A stretch of DNA of 5,545 nt from Chloroflexota bacterium (GTDB taxonomy: Bacteria; Chloroflexota; UBA6077; CF-72): assembly GCA_019242065.1 (NCBI GenBank), contig JAFAWJ010000906.1, positions 1-5,545 on the forward strand, given 5' to 3'. Under the pieces are notes generated by a model. The model saw only the letters and a list, made by a program, of their open reading frames with translations. It did not search any database and was not told where the DNA came from. A program made the position numbers and the translations under genes. Within the stretch, counting starts at the first letter, position 1; each line of letters starts with the position of its first letter. This document shows positions 1 to 5,523 of the stretch, one piece after another.

Positions 1-2
1 TA

Positions 3-140
3 CTGATGCTCACCCGACCTGAGGGCATCTTCCCGAACCGCCAGCGCGCCGTGGAGCTGCGCGGCGAAACCGCCGAAGAAATCGAGCAACTCGGCGAGGA
101 AGCCCTTGGCGAGCGCACGGTCGGGGGAGTCAGAGCATGA
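3..140 (+). CDS. C-terminal fragment of an unidentified protein
   Basis: Only one plus-strand frame stays open from the left edge; the other two hit stops within the first 25 bases. It reads 45 codons to a TGA at 138-140. The visible tail contains PEGIFPNRQRAVELRG followed by a Glu-rich, probably helical stretch (TAEEIEQLGEEALGER) and a short ending VGGVRA. Codons are GC-rich at third positions, like the rest of the window, which supports real coding. I do not recognise the family from this fragment, and the start lies outside the window. The stop is followed at once by a run of six T and then the palindrome array, so the gene ends at a clear boundary. It is probably not co-transcribed with the DUF1800 gene 273 bp downstream, though this is inference. 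Confidence 0.6.
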   Translation: MMLTRPEGIFPNRQRAVELRGETAEEIEQLGEEALGERTVGGVRA

Positions 141-150
141 TTTTTTGGAA

Positions 151-174
151 CGGCCCCGCTCATGAGCGGGGCCG
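151..174. repeat. 24-bp perfect palindrome centred on CATG
   Basis: The left half CGGCCCCGCTCA is the exact reverse complement of the right half. It lies ten bases after the stop codon of the upstream gene, separated from it by six T and then GGAA. As RNA it would form a 10-bp GC-rich stem with a CAUG loop. Confidence 0.85.
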
Positions 175-263
175 AGTTAAGCGGGGGGTCGCCGCGGGAA
201 GGAGCGACCGCAGGGAGCGACTGGCGGCGGGGGGCGGCAGCCCCCTGACCAGTGCGGAGCACA

Positions 264-285
264 CCAGCGGCACATGTGCCGCTGG
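264..285. repeat. 22-bp perfect palindrome centred on CATG
   Basis: The left half CCAGCGGCACA is the exact reverse complement of the right half. The arm sequence differs from those of the palindromes at 151 and 309, but the central CATG is the same. Confidence 0.85.
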
Positions 286-286
286 G

Positions 287-309
287 CCGAGGGGGGATGC
301 GCCCCTCGG
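287..309. repeat. Hairpin with 8-bp stem and GATG-containing loop
   Basis: CCGAGGGG (287-294) pairs with CCCCTCGG (302-309) around the seven-base loop GGATGCG. It sits directly between two perfect CATG palindromes and shares its last base with the next one. It resembles a degenerate member of the same type. Confidence 0.65.
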
Positions 310-334
310 GGAGACCGCGCATGCGCGGTCTCCC
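309..334. repeat. 26-bp perfect palindrome centred on CATG
   Basis: The left half GGGAGACCGCGCA is the exact reverse complement of the right half, making this the longest perfect palindrome in the array. It is followed by ACCAAATTAGAG, not by a T-tract. Confidence 0.85.
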
Positions 335-347
335 ACCAAATTAGAGC

Positions 348-368
348 CCTTAACCTAACCCTAACCTT
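348..368. repeat. Short telomere-like CCTAACCCTAACC tract
   Basis: Tandem, imperfect TTAACC/CTAACC units lie between the palindrome array and the DUF1800 gene, and one more CTTAACCC occurs at 384-391. The tract is only about three to four units long. It is AT-richer than its surroundings and lies upstream of the predicted promoter of the DUF1800 gene. No function is evident. Confidence 0.5.
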
Positions 369-400
369 CAATCCACCCCGGACCTTAACCCGCGACGAAC

Positions 401-413
401 TAGCGTAAGAGCC
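401..413 (+). promoter_or_regulatory. Probable -10 box for a leaderless DUF1800 transcript
   Basis: TAGCGT at 401-406 fits the TAnnnT form of a -10 element and stands seven bases before the GTG at 414. No convincing Shine-Dalgarno sequence lies at a workable distance. The stretch TAGCGT-7 nt-GTGGCGC resembles the one before the gene at 4687 (14 of 20 aligned bases identical, by eye). No clear -35 box is visible. Confidence 0.4.
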
Positions 414-1784
414 GTGGCGCAAAAGGATCTGCCTGAATCCGCACGGATCGCCTTGCTCGTGCGGCGCGCGGGCTTCGCGGCGCGGCCCAGCGAGCTGGCG
501 CACTATGTTCAGCTGGGCTGGGACGGCACCCTCAACGAGCTGCTGTATCCCGAACTCGTCCAGGAGGATCTCGACGGTCTGCTCAAGACCATGCAGGGCA
601 ACTTGCTGGATCTGCAGAACATCGAGGACGTCCAGACCTGGTGGCTGTACCGCATGGTGCAAACCCGCCGACCGTTACTCGAAAAACTCACGCTCTTCTG
701 GCACGGCCACTTCGCCGTCGCCAACTACAAAGTCGGCAATCCCCTGATGATGCACCAGCACGTCCAGCTGCTGCGTGACAACGCGCTCACCACGTTTGAC
801 AACATGCTGCTGAAGGTCGCCCGCGACCCGGCCATGCTCATCTGGCTGGACGGTGGCAGCAACCACCGCAACGCGCCGAACGAAAACTTCGGCCGCGAGC
901 TGCTGGAGCTGTACACGCTGGGCATCGGCAACTACTCAGAGGACGACGTGAAGGCCGCCGCGCGGTCCTTCACCGGCTGGAACCTGCGCGGCACCGAGTA
1001 TTACTTCGACGAAAACCAGCACGACGCGGGTCAAAAGACCTTCCTCGGGCTCACCGGCAATCTGGACGGCACGGACGTCATCACCACCGTCGTCAACCAC
1101 CCGTCCACCGCGCAGCGCATTGTCGGCAAGCTCTTTGCGTTCTTCGCCTACCCGAATCCGGAGCCGGAGGTCCTGGCGCCGCTGGTCGACGTCTACAACA
1201 CCAGCGGCCACGACATGAGCAAGGTGACGGAGGCCATCTTGCGCTCCGATGCGTTCGTGTCCGAGCGCTCGCAGTTCGAACATATCAAGTCGCCGGTGGA
1301 GTACGTGGTGGGCTCGACGCGCATGGTGAATGCCACGATCCGCGAGCGTGATCTGATTCCGGTCCTGCGACTGCTTGGCCAGGAGATTTTGAATCCGCCC
1401 AACGTGGCGGGCTGGCCGGGCGACACCAACTGGATCAACCCGTCGACGCTGCTCACGCGCTGGAACTTCGCGGCGCGCTTGACCAGTGCGCGCGGCCAGA
1501 CCGGTGATGGTGGCGAGATCAAACCCGAGGCGCTGGTCGGTCAGTCGACGCCGAATCTGGGCGATGCGCCGACGCTCGTCGACCATGTCCTATCGACGCT
1601 GGGCTCACTGGAGCTGTCGCCGGATGCGCACCAGGGACTGGTGGACTACGTGCAATTGCCACTGGATTATCCGCCAGGATTTACCGGCCAACCGAATCCG
1701 GCGCAGCAGCAGAGCGCCGCGGACGCGCGTCTGCGGGGGTTGATGCTGCTGACGCTGGCAAGTACTGATTACCAGGTTGGGTGA
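414..1784 (+). CDS. DUF1800 family protein
   Basis: This 456-residue protein matches the DUF1800 family (PF08811) along most of its length. Recognisable blocks are the N-terminal LLVRRAGFAARPSEL (14-28), EKLTLFWHGHF (90-100), NENFGRELLELYTLG (156-170), DVKAAARSFTGW (178-189), FDENQHDAG (198-206), RIVGKLFAFF (235-244), PPNVAGWPGDTNWIN (328-342) and a typical C-terminus LASTDYQVG. No biochemical function is established for the family. GTG at 414 is the only usable start: the frame is closed by TAA at 351-353 and has no other start codon in between. There is no signal peptide or membrane segment, even if the open region upstream is translated. The gene ends five bases before the ATG of the DUF1501 gene, or overlaps its alternative GTG start by four, so the two are very likely co-transcribed and translationally coupled. 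The family call is confident; the role is unknown. Confidence 0.93.
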   Translation: MAQKDLPESARIALLVRRAGFAARPSELAHYVQLGWDGTLNELLYPELVQEDLDGLLKTMQGNLLDLQNIEDVQTWWLYRMVQTRRPLLEKLTLFWHGHFAVANYKVGNPLMMHQHVQLLRDNALTTFDNMLLKVARDPAMLIWLDGGSNHRNAPNENFGRELLELYTLGIGNYSEDDVKAAARSFTGWNLRGTEYYFDENQHDAGQKTFLGLTGNLDGTDVITTVVNHPSTAQRIVGKLFAFFAYPNPEPEVLAPLVDVYNTSGHDMSKVTEAILRSDAFVSERSQFEHIKSPVEYVVGSTRMVNATIRERDLIPVLRLLGQEILNPPNVAGWPGDTNWINPSTLLTRWNFAARLTSARGQTGDGGEIKPEALVGQSTPNLGDAPTLVDHVLSTLGSLELSPDAHQGLVDYVQLPLDYPPGFTGQPNPAQQQSAADARLRGLMLLTLASTDYQVG

Positions 1785-1789
1785 ACGGC

Positions 1790-3193
1790 ATGACTGAGAG
1801 TACGCGGCGTAATTTTTTGCGGATGGGGGCACTGGGCGCCGCCGCCGGACTGGCGGCGGCGTGTACCAGCCCGACACAACTCACCCAACCTCCGGTGTCT
1901 CAGCCCGGTGCGGTGTCAACTCCAGGCGCGCAGGGGTCGGGGACGACGGCCACACAAGCCACACCCGTTTCGGTCGACACATCGGCCGCCGTTTCTACAC
2001 AGGCCAATACACCCGGATCGACGGGACAGCCGGCCGCCACGTCCACGGCAGACGCACCGACCAGGACCTCAAACGCGCCGCGGAGTTTAGTGGTCCTCCA
2101 GTTGAGCGGCGGCCACGACGGCCTGAACGCCGTCATTCCCTACGCCGACGGCCTCTACCAGCAACTGCGACCCCAGATCGGCATCAGCGCCGACAAAGTC
2201 CTCCAGTTGAACGACAAGGTCGGCCTGCACCCCAATCTCGGCTCCTTCAAGTCCCTGTACGACTCCGGCCAGCTCGCGATCCTCCAGGGGGTTGGCTATC
2301 CCAATCCCAATCGCTCCCACTTCCGCTCGATGGAGATCTGGCAGACCGCGCGACCCGACGGCCCCACGCCCGATCAGGGCTGGCTGGGCGCCTTCATGGC
2401 CGAGATCTACAAGGCCGGCGATAGTCCGTTCGAGTGCGTCAACTTCGGCGCCAGCGTGCCCCAGGCGCTGCACACCACCCATGCGCCGATTGCCGCCATC
2501 CAGGACACCAGCACGTTCCAGTTCGTCGTGGACCGCCGGCTGCCGTCGATGAAGGATCCACTACTCAAGACCTTCAGTCAGGTGGCCAGCCGGCCCGCGC
2601 AGACAACGCCGGCGCTCCAACTCGTGGGCGACACGTGGAATGCCACCCGCCAGGGTGTCGACACGCTCAGCAGCCTGACCGAGAAATACCAGGCCAAAGC
2701 GCAGTATCCCGTCAACCCGCTGGGCAAGACGCTCCAGCAGGTTGCCCAGATGCTCAGCTCGGACGTTGGCGCGCGCGTGATCTACCTGCAGCTTGGCGGC
2801 TTCGACACACACGCCAACGAGAAGCCACAACACGCCACGCTGATGTCGCAACTGGCGGACAGCCTGGCGGCGTTCCAAGCCGACCTCACCGGCCAGGGCC
2901 TGGCCGACCAGGTGGTGACCATGACCGTCTCGGAGTTCGGGCGGCGGGTCAAGGAGAATGGCAGCCAGGGCACCGACCACGGTGCCGCGGGGCCCATGTT
3001 CGTGGTCGGCAAGAGCGTCAAGGGTGGTCTGTACGGCGACCACCCCAGCCTGTCGGACCTGGACGATGGCGATCTGAAGTTCGGCATCGACTTCCGCTCC
3101 GCGTACGCCACGGTCCTGGAGGACTGGTTAGGCGCCTCGGCTCAGGACCTCCTGGGCGGGAGGTTCGACAAGGTCAAGTTCCTGGCGGCCTGA
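1790..3193 (+). CDS. DUF1501 family protein with Tat signal, probable lipoprotein
   Basis: Starting from ATG 1790 the protein is 467 residues. The N-terminus has a twin-arginine motif (TRRNFLRMG, R6-R7), an Ala-rich hydrophobic stretch and a lipobox-like LAAAC with Cys25. It should be exported folded by Tat and possibly lipid-anchored. Residues 26-98 form a Thr/Ser/Pro/Gln-rich, probably disordered linker. The rest is DUF1501 (PF07394), a family placed in the alkaline-phosphatase-like superfamily, with LSGGHDGLN (105-113), NRSHF (174-178), GGFDTH (336-341), SEFGRR (381-386) and TDHGAAG (395-401). By analogy D110, D339, H341, E382, D396 and H397 are candidate metal ligands. The substrate is unknown. 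GTG 1781 is an alternative start adding three residues and overlapping the DUF1800 stop as GTGA. I prefer the ATG because it places the Tat motif close to the start. The last 66 bases overlap the convergent transporter gene. Confidence 0.92.
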   Translation: MTESTRRNFLRMGALGAAAGLAAACTSPTQLTQPPVSQPGAVSTPGAQGSGTTATQATPVSVDTSAAVSTQANTPGSTGQPAATSTADAPTRTSNAPRSLVVLQLSGGHDGLNAVIPYADGLYQQLRPQIGISADKVLQLNDKVGLHPNLGSFKSLYDSGQLAILQGVGYPNPNRSHFRSMEIWQTARPDGPTPDQGWLGAFMAEIYKAGDSPFECVNFGASVPQALHTTHAPIAAIQDTSTFQFVVDRRLPSMKDPLLKTFSQVASRPAQTTPALQLVGDTWNATRQGVDTLSSLTEKYQAKAQYPVNPLGKTLQQVAQMLSSDVGARVIYLQLGGFDTHANEKPQHATLMSQLADSLAAFQADLTGQGLADQVVTMTVSEFGRRVKENGSQGTDHGAAGPMFVVGKSVKGGLYGDHPSLSDLDDGDLKFGIDFRSAYATVLEDWLGASAQDLLGGRFDKVKFLAA

Positions 3194-4669
3194 GCCGCTC
3201 GACAATTCGCGCACGCGCGACGGCAAGAAGGCGAGAGCCGCCGTCGCGCACAGCGCGGCGCCGACGAACACCAGGAACACATCGCCCAGGGTGTGCGCCA
3301 GCGCCGCCTGCAGTGCCGCCACCTCTTCGGGCGCGACCTGCAGGCGACCCGCGTCGGACATGAGCAGATTCGGATCGACCCCCGTCGCGCTGGCGGCTTG
3401 AATGCCAGCGGCAAACACGACCCCGGCGATCGCCACGCCGATGCTGCCGCCGATGGTACGGGCGAAGCTGCTCATGCCAGTCACCACGCCGCGCAAGTTC
3501 CAGCCCACCGCGTTCTGGGCGGCGATCGTCGTCAGCGGCAGGAACAACCCCAGTCCCAGGCCGATCTCGAAGTTGATCAGCATGGGTACCCAGAGGCCGC
3601 TGTCCACGGGCACGAAGCGATACGCGGCGAAGCCGACGGCGGCCAGCAAGCCGCCGATCACACCCGGTGGTCGCAGGCCGACGCGCATGACCGTGCGGCC
3701 CATCGTCGTCGAGGCGATGGTCCAGCCCACGTCGGTGATGCCCAGGATCAGACCCGCCACCAGCGGCGTGGCGCCCTGGACGCTCTGCAGGTACGGCGGC
3801 ACGAAGGCCAGCAGGCCGAACCACGCGGCGCCGCCCGCCGTTGCGCCCAGCGTGCAGGCCACGATGACCCGATTGGTGAAGATCTGCAGCGGGATCAGCG
3901 GTTCCGGGTGGCGGCGTTCCTGGACGACGAAGACCGCCAGCGAGACGATCGCCAGACCCAACAGACCGCTCGCGGGTATGAGGACGCCGTCCAGCGTCAG
4001 ATCGCCTTGCAGTCCCAGCAGCAGGGCGGTGACCCCGACAGAGATCAGCAGCGCCCCCGGATAGTCGATCCGCACCCGACGGTGGTCGACGTGCTCGTGG
4101 AGGAACTTCCAGATGAGGGCCATGGCCACGATGCAGACCGGCGCGTTGACATAAAACACAGCACGCCAGGTGAAGTGCTCGGTCAGCAGGCCGCCGATGG
4201 CCGGTCCCAGCAGCCCCGAAATGCCCCAGATGGCGCTGAAGATGCCCGCGATCTTGGCCCGCTCGGGCAAGGTGTAGATGTCACCCAGGATGGTCTGCGT
4301 GCTGGGCTGGATGCCGCCCGCGCCGATGCCCTGGACCACGCGGAAGATGATCAGCTGGGTCATGTCCTGGGAGACACCGCACAGCATGGAGCCGGCCAGG
4401 AACAGTAGCGTTGAGGCCAGAAACACGCTCTTGCGTCCGAACAGGTCCGCCAGCTTGCCGTACACGGGTACGGTGACGGTGCTGGCCAGCAGATACGCGC
4501 TGAAGACCCACGCGTAGCTGGCGATCCCGCCCAGCTGGGTGACCACGGTGGGCATGGCGGTGGCCATCACCGCGGTGTCCAGACTGACGAGGAACGTGGC
4601 CGCGAAAGTGGCCAGCGTGATCAGGCGGCGGTTGGTTCCGCGCGGCATCACGTCCATTCGGTAAGACAT
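3128..4669 (-). CDS. MFS transporter, DHA2 family (EmrB/QacA type), 14 TM
   Basis: This 513-residue protein is a proton-driven drug or metabolite exporter of the inner membrane. Its hydrophobic profile fits 14 helices, roughly from residue 18 to 482. Diagnostic motifs are TM1 LDTAVMATAMPTV (30-42, with the membrane Asp31), motif A GKLADLFGRK (71-80), motif B RVVQGIGAGG (110-119) and motif C GLLGPAIGG (152-160) followed by FTWRAVFYVNAPV. Length and motifs are normal for DHA2; the substrate cannot be read from sequence. The frame stays open upstream to 5029, but that Pro/Arg-rich extension is antisense to the next gene and begins outside any family similarity. I therefore start at ATG 4669; ATG 4657 or 4648 are possible. 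No Shine-Dalgarno sequence is visible. The hydrophilic tail (about 493-513) overlaps the DUF1501 gene on the opposite strand. Confidence 0.93.
   Translation of the reverse strand: MSYRMDVMPRGTNRRLITLATFAATFLVSLDTAVMATAMPTVVTQLGGIASYAWVFSAYLLASTVTVPVYGKLADLFGRKSVFLASTLLFLAGSMLCGVSQDMTQLIIFRVVQGIGAGGIQPSTQTILGDIYTLPERAKIAGIFSAIWGISGLLGPAIGGLLTEHFTWRAVFYVNAPVCIVAMALIWKFLHEHVDHRRVRIDYPGALLISVGVTALLLGLQGDLTLDGVLIPASGLLGLAIVSLAVFVVQERRHPEPLIPLQIFTNRVIVACTLGATAGGAAWFGLLAFVPPYLQSVQGATPLVAGLILGITDVGWTIASTTMGRTVMRVGLRPPGVIGGLLAAVGFAAYRFVPVDSGLWVPMLINFEIGLGLGLFLPLTTIAAQNAVGWNLRGVVTGMSSFARTIGGSIGVAIAGVVFAAGIQAASATGVDPNLLMSDAGRLQVAPEEVAALQAALAHTLGDVFLVFVGAALCATAALAFLPSRVRELSSGSGRQELDLVEPPAQEVLSRGA
3215..3249. 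repeat. Inverted repeat just after the DUF1501 stop
   Basis: GCGCGACGGC (3215-3224) and GCCGTCGCGC (3240-3249) are exact reverse complements around a 15-base loop. The structure begins 22 bases after the DUF1501 stop codon and lies inside the 3' end of the transporter gene. A smaller hairpin, GCGGC/GCCGC at 3185-3198, spans the DUF1501 stop codon itself. There is no T-tract, so this is at most a possible RNA 3'-end stabiliser or weak barrier for DUF1501 transcripts. Chance in GC-rich coding DNA is a real alternative. Confidence 0.35.
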
Positions 4670-4686
4670 CGTATAGAGTCGAGTCC
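4670..4686. promoter_or_regulatory. 17-bp divergent intergenic region with shared TATA core
   Basis: The transporter (minus) and the SH3b protein gene (plus) start back to back with only 17 bp between start codons. The centre is CGTATAGAG. On the plus strand TAGAGT (4674-4679) fits TAnnnT seven bases before GTG 4687. On the minus strand CTCTATACGAT carries a TATA or TACGAT box; the latter overlaps the ATG at 4669 and would favour the internal ATG at 4657. Because TATA is self-complementary, one AT-rich core may serve both directions. No good -35 boxes are visible, and these would have to lie inside the two coding regions. Confidence 0.45.
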
Positions 4687-5508
4687 GTGGCGCCGCGCCT
4701 GATTGCCGATCGCTACCAGCTTCTGCGCGAAGTCTCGCGCGCGCCGGACGCGACGTACTGGCAGGCGGCGGACACGTTGCTGGATCGGGACGTGATGCTG
4801 GAGGTGCTGCGGCCGGAGCTGGCCGACGATCCGGACGCGGTGGCGCGCTTTCGGGAGTCGGTGCGGGTGACGGCGCGGGGTGGGGCCAGCCCGCACGGGC
4901 GCTTGCTGGACGGTGGTGTGGATGCGGAGCAGCACGTGCCGTTCGCGGTGTTCGAGTGGGCGGATGTCGCACCACCACCGCCGCCGGTAATGGCATCGGG
5001 TCAGCCAGATCCGCGGCGGCGTCCCGCAACCAGTCGACCTGGGCGGCGAAACTGGGTGTTGCCCGTGTTGTTGACGGCGGTCCCCGTGGCCGTGGGCATC
5101 ATCGTGTTCGCCAAACTCCTGTCGCCCTCGGGTGCGTCCGTCGCCCAGGTCTTCGCCATCCCCACGGGCACCATCGCCGTCAGTAACCCGATCGTCACAC
5201 CCGCGCCGCCAGCCACGACGTCCGCCGCCGCCTCGGCGCCGACGACCCGCCCCGCTGTCGTCGCGCCATCGCCCTCGGCGCGAGCCGCCAGCCCCACGCC
5301 GTCCGGTCAACGCGTCCAGGTCACCAACACCGACGGCCAGGGCGTCGCCCTGCGGGACAGTCCGGGCGGTCAGCGGCTCCCGGGCAGAGGCTACGATGAG
5401 GGCGCCACCGTGACCGTCCTCCAGCGGCAGGGTGAGTGGACCCAGATCCGCGGTGACGACGGCCGCGTGGGTTGGGTGCTGTCCGTCACCGTCCCGGCGC
5501 CGAGGTAA
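4687..5508 (+). CDS. Membrane protein: kinase N-lobe remnant, one TM, SH3b domain
   Basis: A 273-residue protein in three parts. Residues 8-93 align without gaps, from the RYQLL strand through the alpha-C region, with the N-lobe of PknB-like Ser/Thr kinases: RYQLLREVSRAPDATYWQAA, then DTLLDRDVMLEVLRPELADD, then RFRESVRVTAR, and a hinge-like VPFAVFEWAD. The glycine loop is lost (S17, A19, P20), the ATP-binding Lys is Glu39, and the alpha-C Glu position is Ser58. The whole C-lobe with HRD and DFG is absent, so it cannot be an active kinase. After a Pro/Arg-rich stretch, WVLPVLLTAVPVAVGIIVFA (123-142) is a membrane helix preceded by arginines, giving a cytoplasmic N-terminus. Then come a Ser/Pro/Thr/Ala-rich stalk (about 165-207) and a bacterial SH3 domain (209-267: VALRDSP, GEWTQIRG, GRVGWV), probably binding cell wall. 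GTG 4687 is chosen for the kinase-like start and TAnnnT box. Function unknown; likely a sensor or scaffold. Confidence 0.85.
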   Translation: MAPRLIADRYQLLREVSRAPDATYWQAADTLLDRDVMLEVLRPELADDPDAVARFRESVRVTARGGASPHGRLLDGGVDAEQHVPFAVFEWADVAPPPPPVMASGQPDPRRRPATSRPGRRNWVLPVLLTAVPVAVGIIVFAKLLSPSGASVAQVFAIPTGTIAVSNPIVTPAPPATTSAAASAPTTRPAVVAPSPSARAASPTPSGQRVQVTNTDGQGVALRDSPGGQRLPGRGYDEGATVTVLQRQGEWTQIRGDDGRVGWVLSVTVPAPR

Positions 5509-5511
5509 AGG

Positions 5512-5523
5512 TAAGCTGAGCGC
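5512..5523 (+). promoter_or_regulatory. Possible TAnnnT box before the last start codon
   Basis: TAAGCT (5512-5517) fits TAnnnT and lies six bases before ATG 5524, similar to the arrangement at 414 and 4687. A weak Shine-Dalgarno reading (AAAGG at 5507-5511) is the alternative, in which case this gene would simply be co-transcribed with the SH3b protein gene. Confidence 0.3.

Larger units (their letters stand above)
151..334. repeat. Array of consecutive hairpins, three centred on CATG
   Basis: Nearly the whole 184-bp stretch folds into successive hairpins: 151-174, 187-209 (GGTCGC/GCGACC), 220-253, 264-285, 287-309 and 309-334. The 220-253 hairpin has outer arms ACTGG/CCAGT and inner arms GGGGGC/GCCCCC around a GGCA loop. 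Three members are perfect palindromes with CATG at the exact centre. The octamer GGAGCGAC also occurs twice, at 201-208 and 214-221. No hairpin is followed by a T-tract on either strand, so these are not canonical intrinsic terminators; the only T-run (141-146) lies before the first hairpin. The array could be REP-like extragenic palindromes, a structured RNA or 3' UTR element, or binding sites for a dimeric protein. Confidence 0.75.

Noticed and set aside
141..174. Intrinsic terminator of the upstream gene
   Set aside because: The six-T run precedes the hairpin on the plus strand, and on the minus strand it becomes an A-run. Neither orientation gives the stem-then-U-tract order.
151..334. 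CRISPR array
   Set aside because: The hairpins differ in arm sequence and spacing and there is no repeated direct unit with spacers. Only the CATG centre is shared.
137..358. 73-residue plus-strand open frame across the palindrome array
   Set aside because: It consists almost entirely of translated hairpins, has Arg/Gly/Ala-rich low-complexity composition and no ribosome-binding sequence. The DNA is better explained as structured non-coding sequence.
177..662. 161-residue minus-strand open frame over the intergenic region and DUF1800 start
   Set aside because: It runs antisense to well-conserved DUF1800 coding sequence and through the palindromes. Long antisense frames are expected at this GC bias.
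2434..3363. 309-residue plus-strand open frame overlapping DUF1501
   Set aside because: It is an alternative frame of DUF1501 with Arg/Pro/Gly-rich composition and no recognisable motif, while the DUF1501 frame carries all family motifs.
3293..4408. 371-residue plus-strand open frame
   Set aside because: It is antisense to the transporter. Its Gln/Arg/His/Asp-rich, repeat-poor translation is typical of the complement of hydrophobic membrane-protein codons.
4687..4970. Functional serine/threonine kinase domain
   Set aside because: The glycine loop, ATP-binding Lys and alpha-C Glu are replaced and the catalytic C-lobe (HRD, DFG) is missing.
4670..5029. 120-residue N-terminal extension of the transporter
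   Set aside because: The extension is Pro/Arg-rich, antisense to the kinase-like gene and lies before the normal DHA2 start. The family-like protein begins just before TM1, so ATG 4669 or slightly downstream is preferred.
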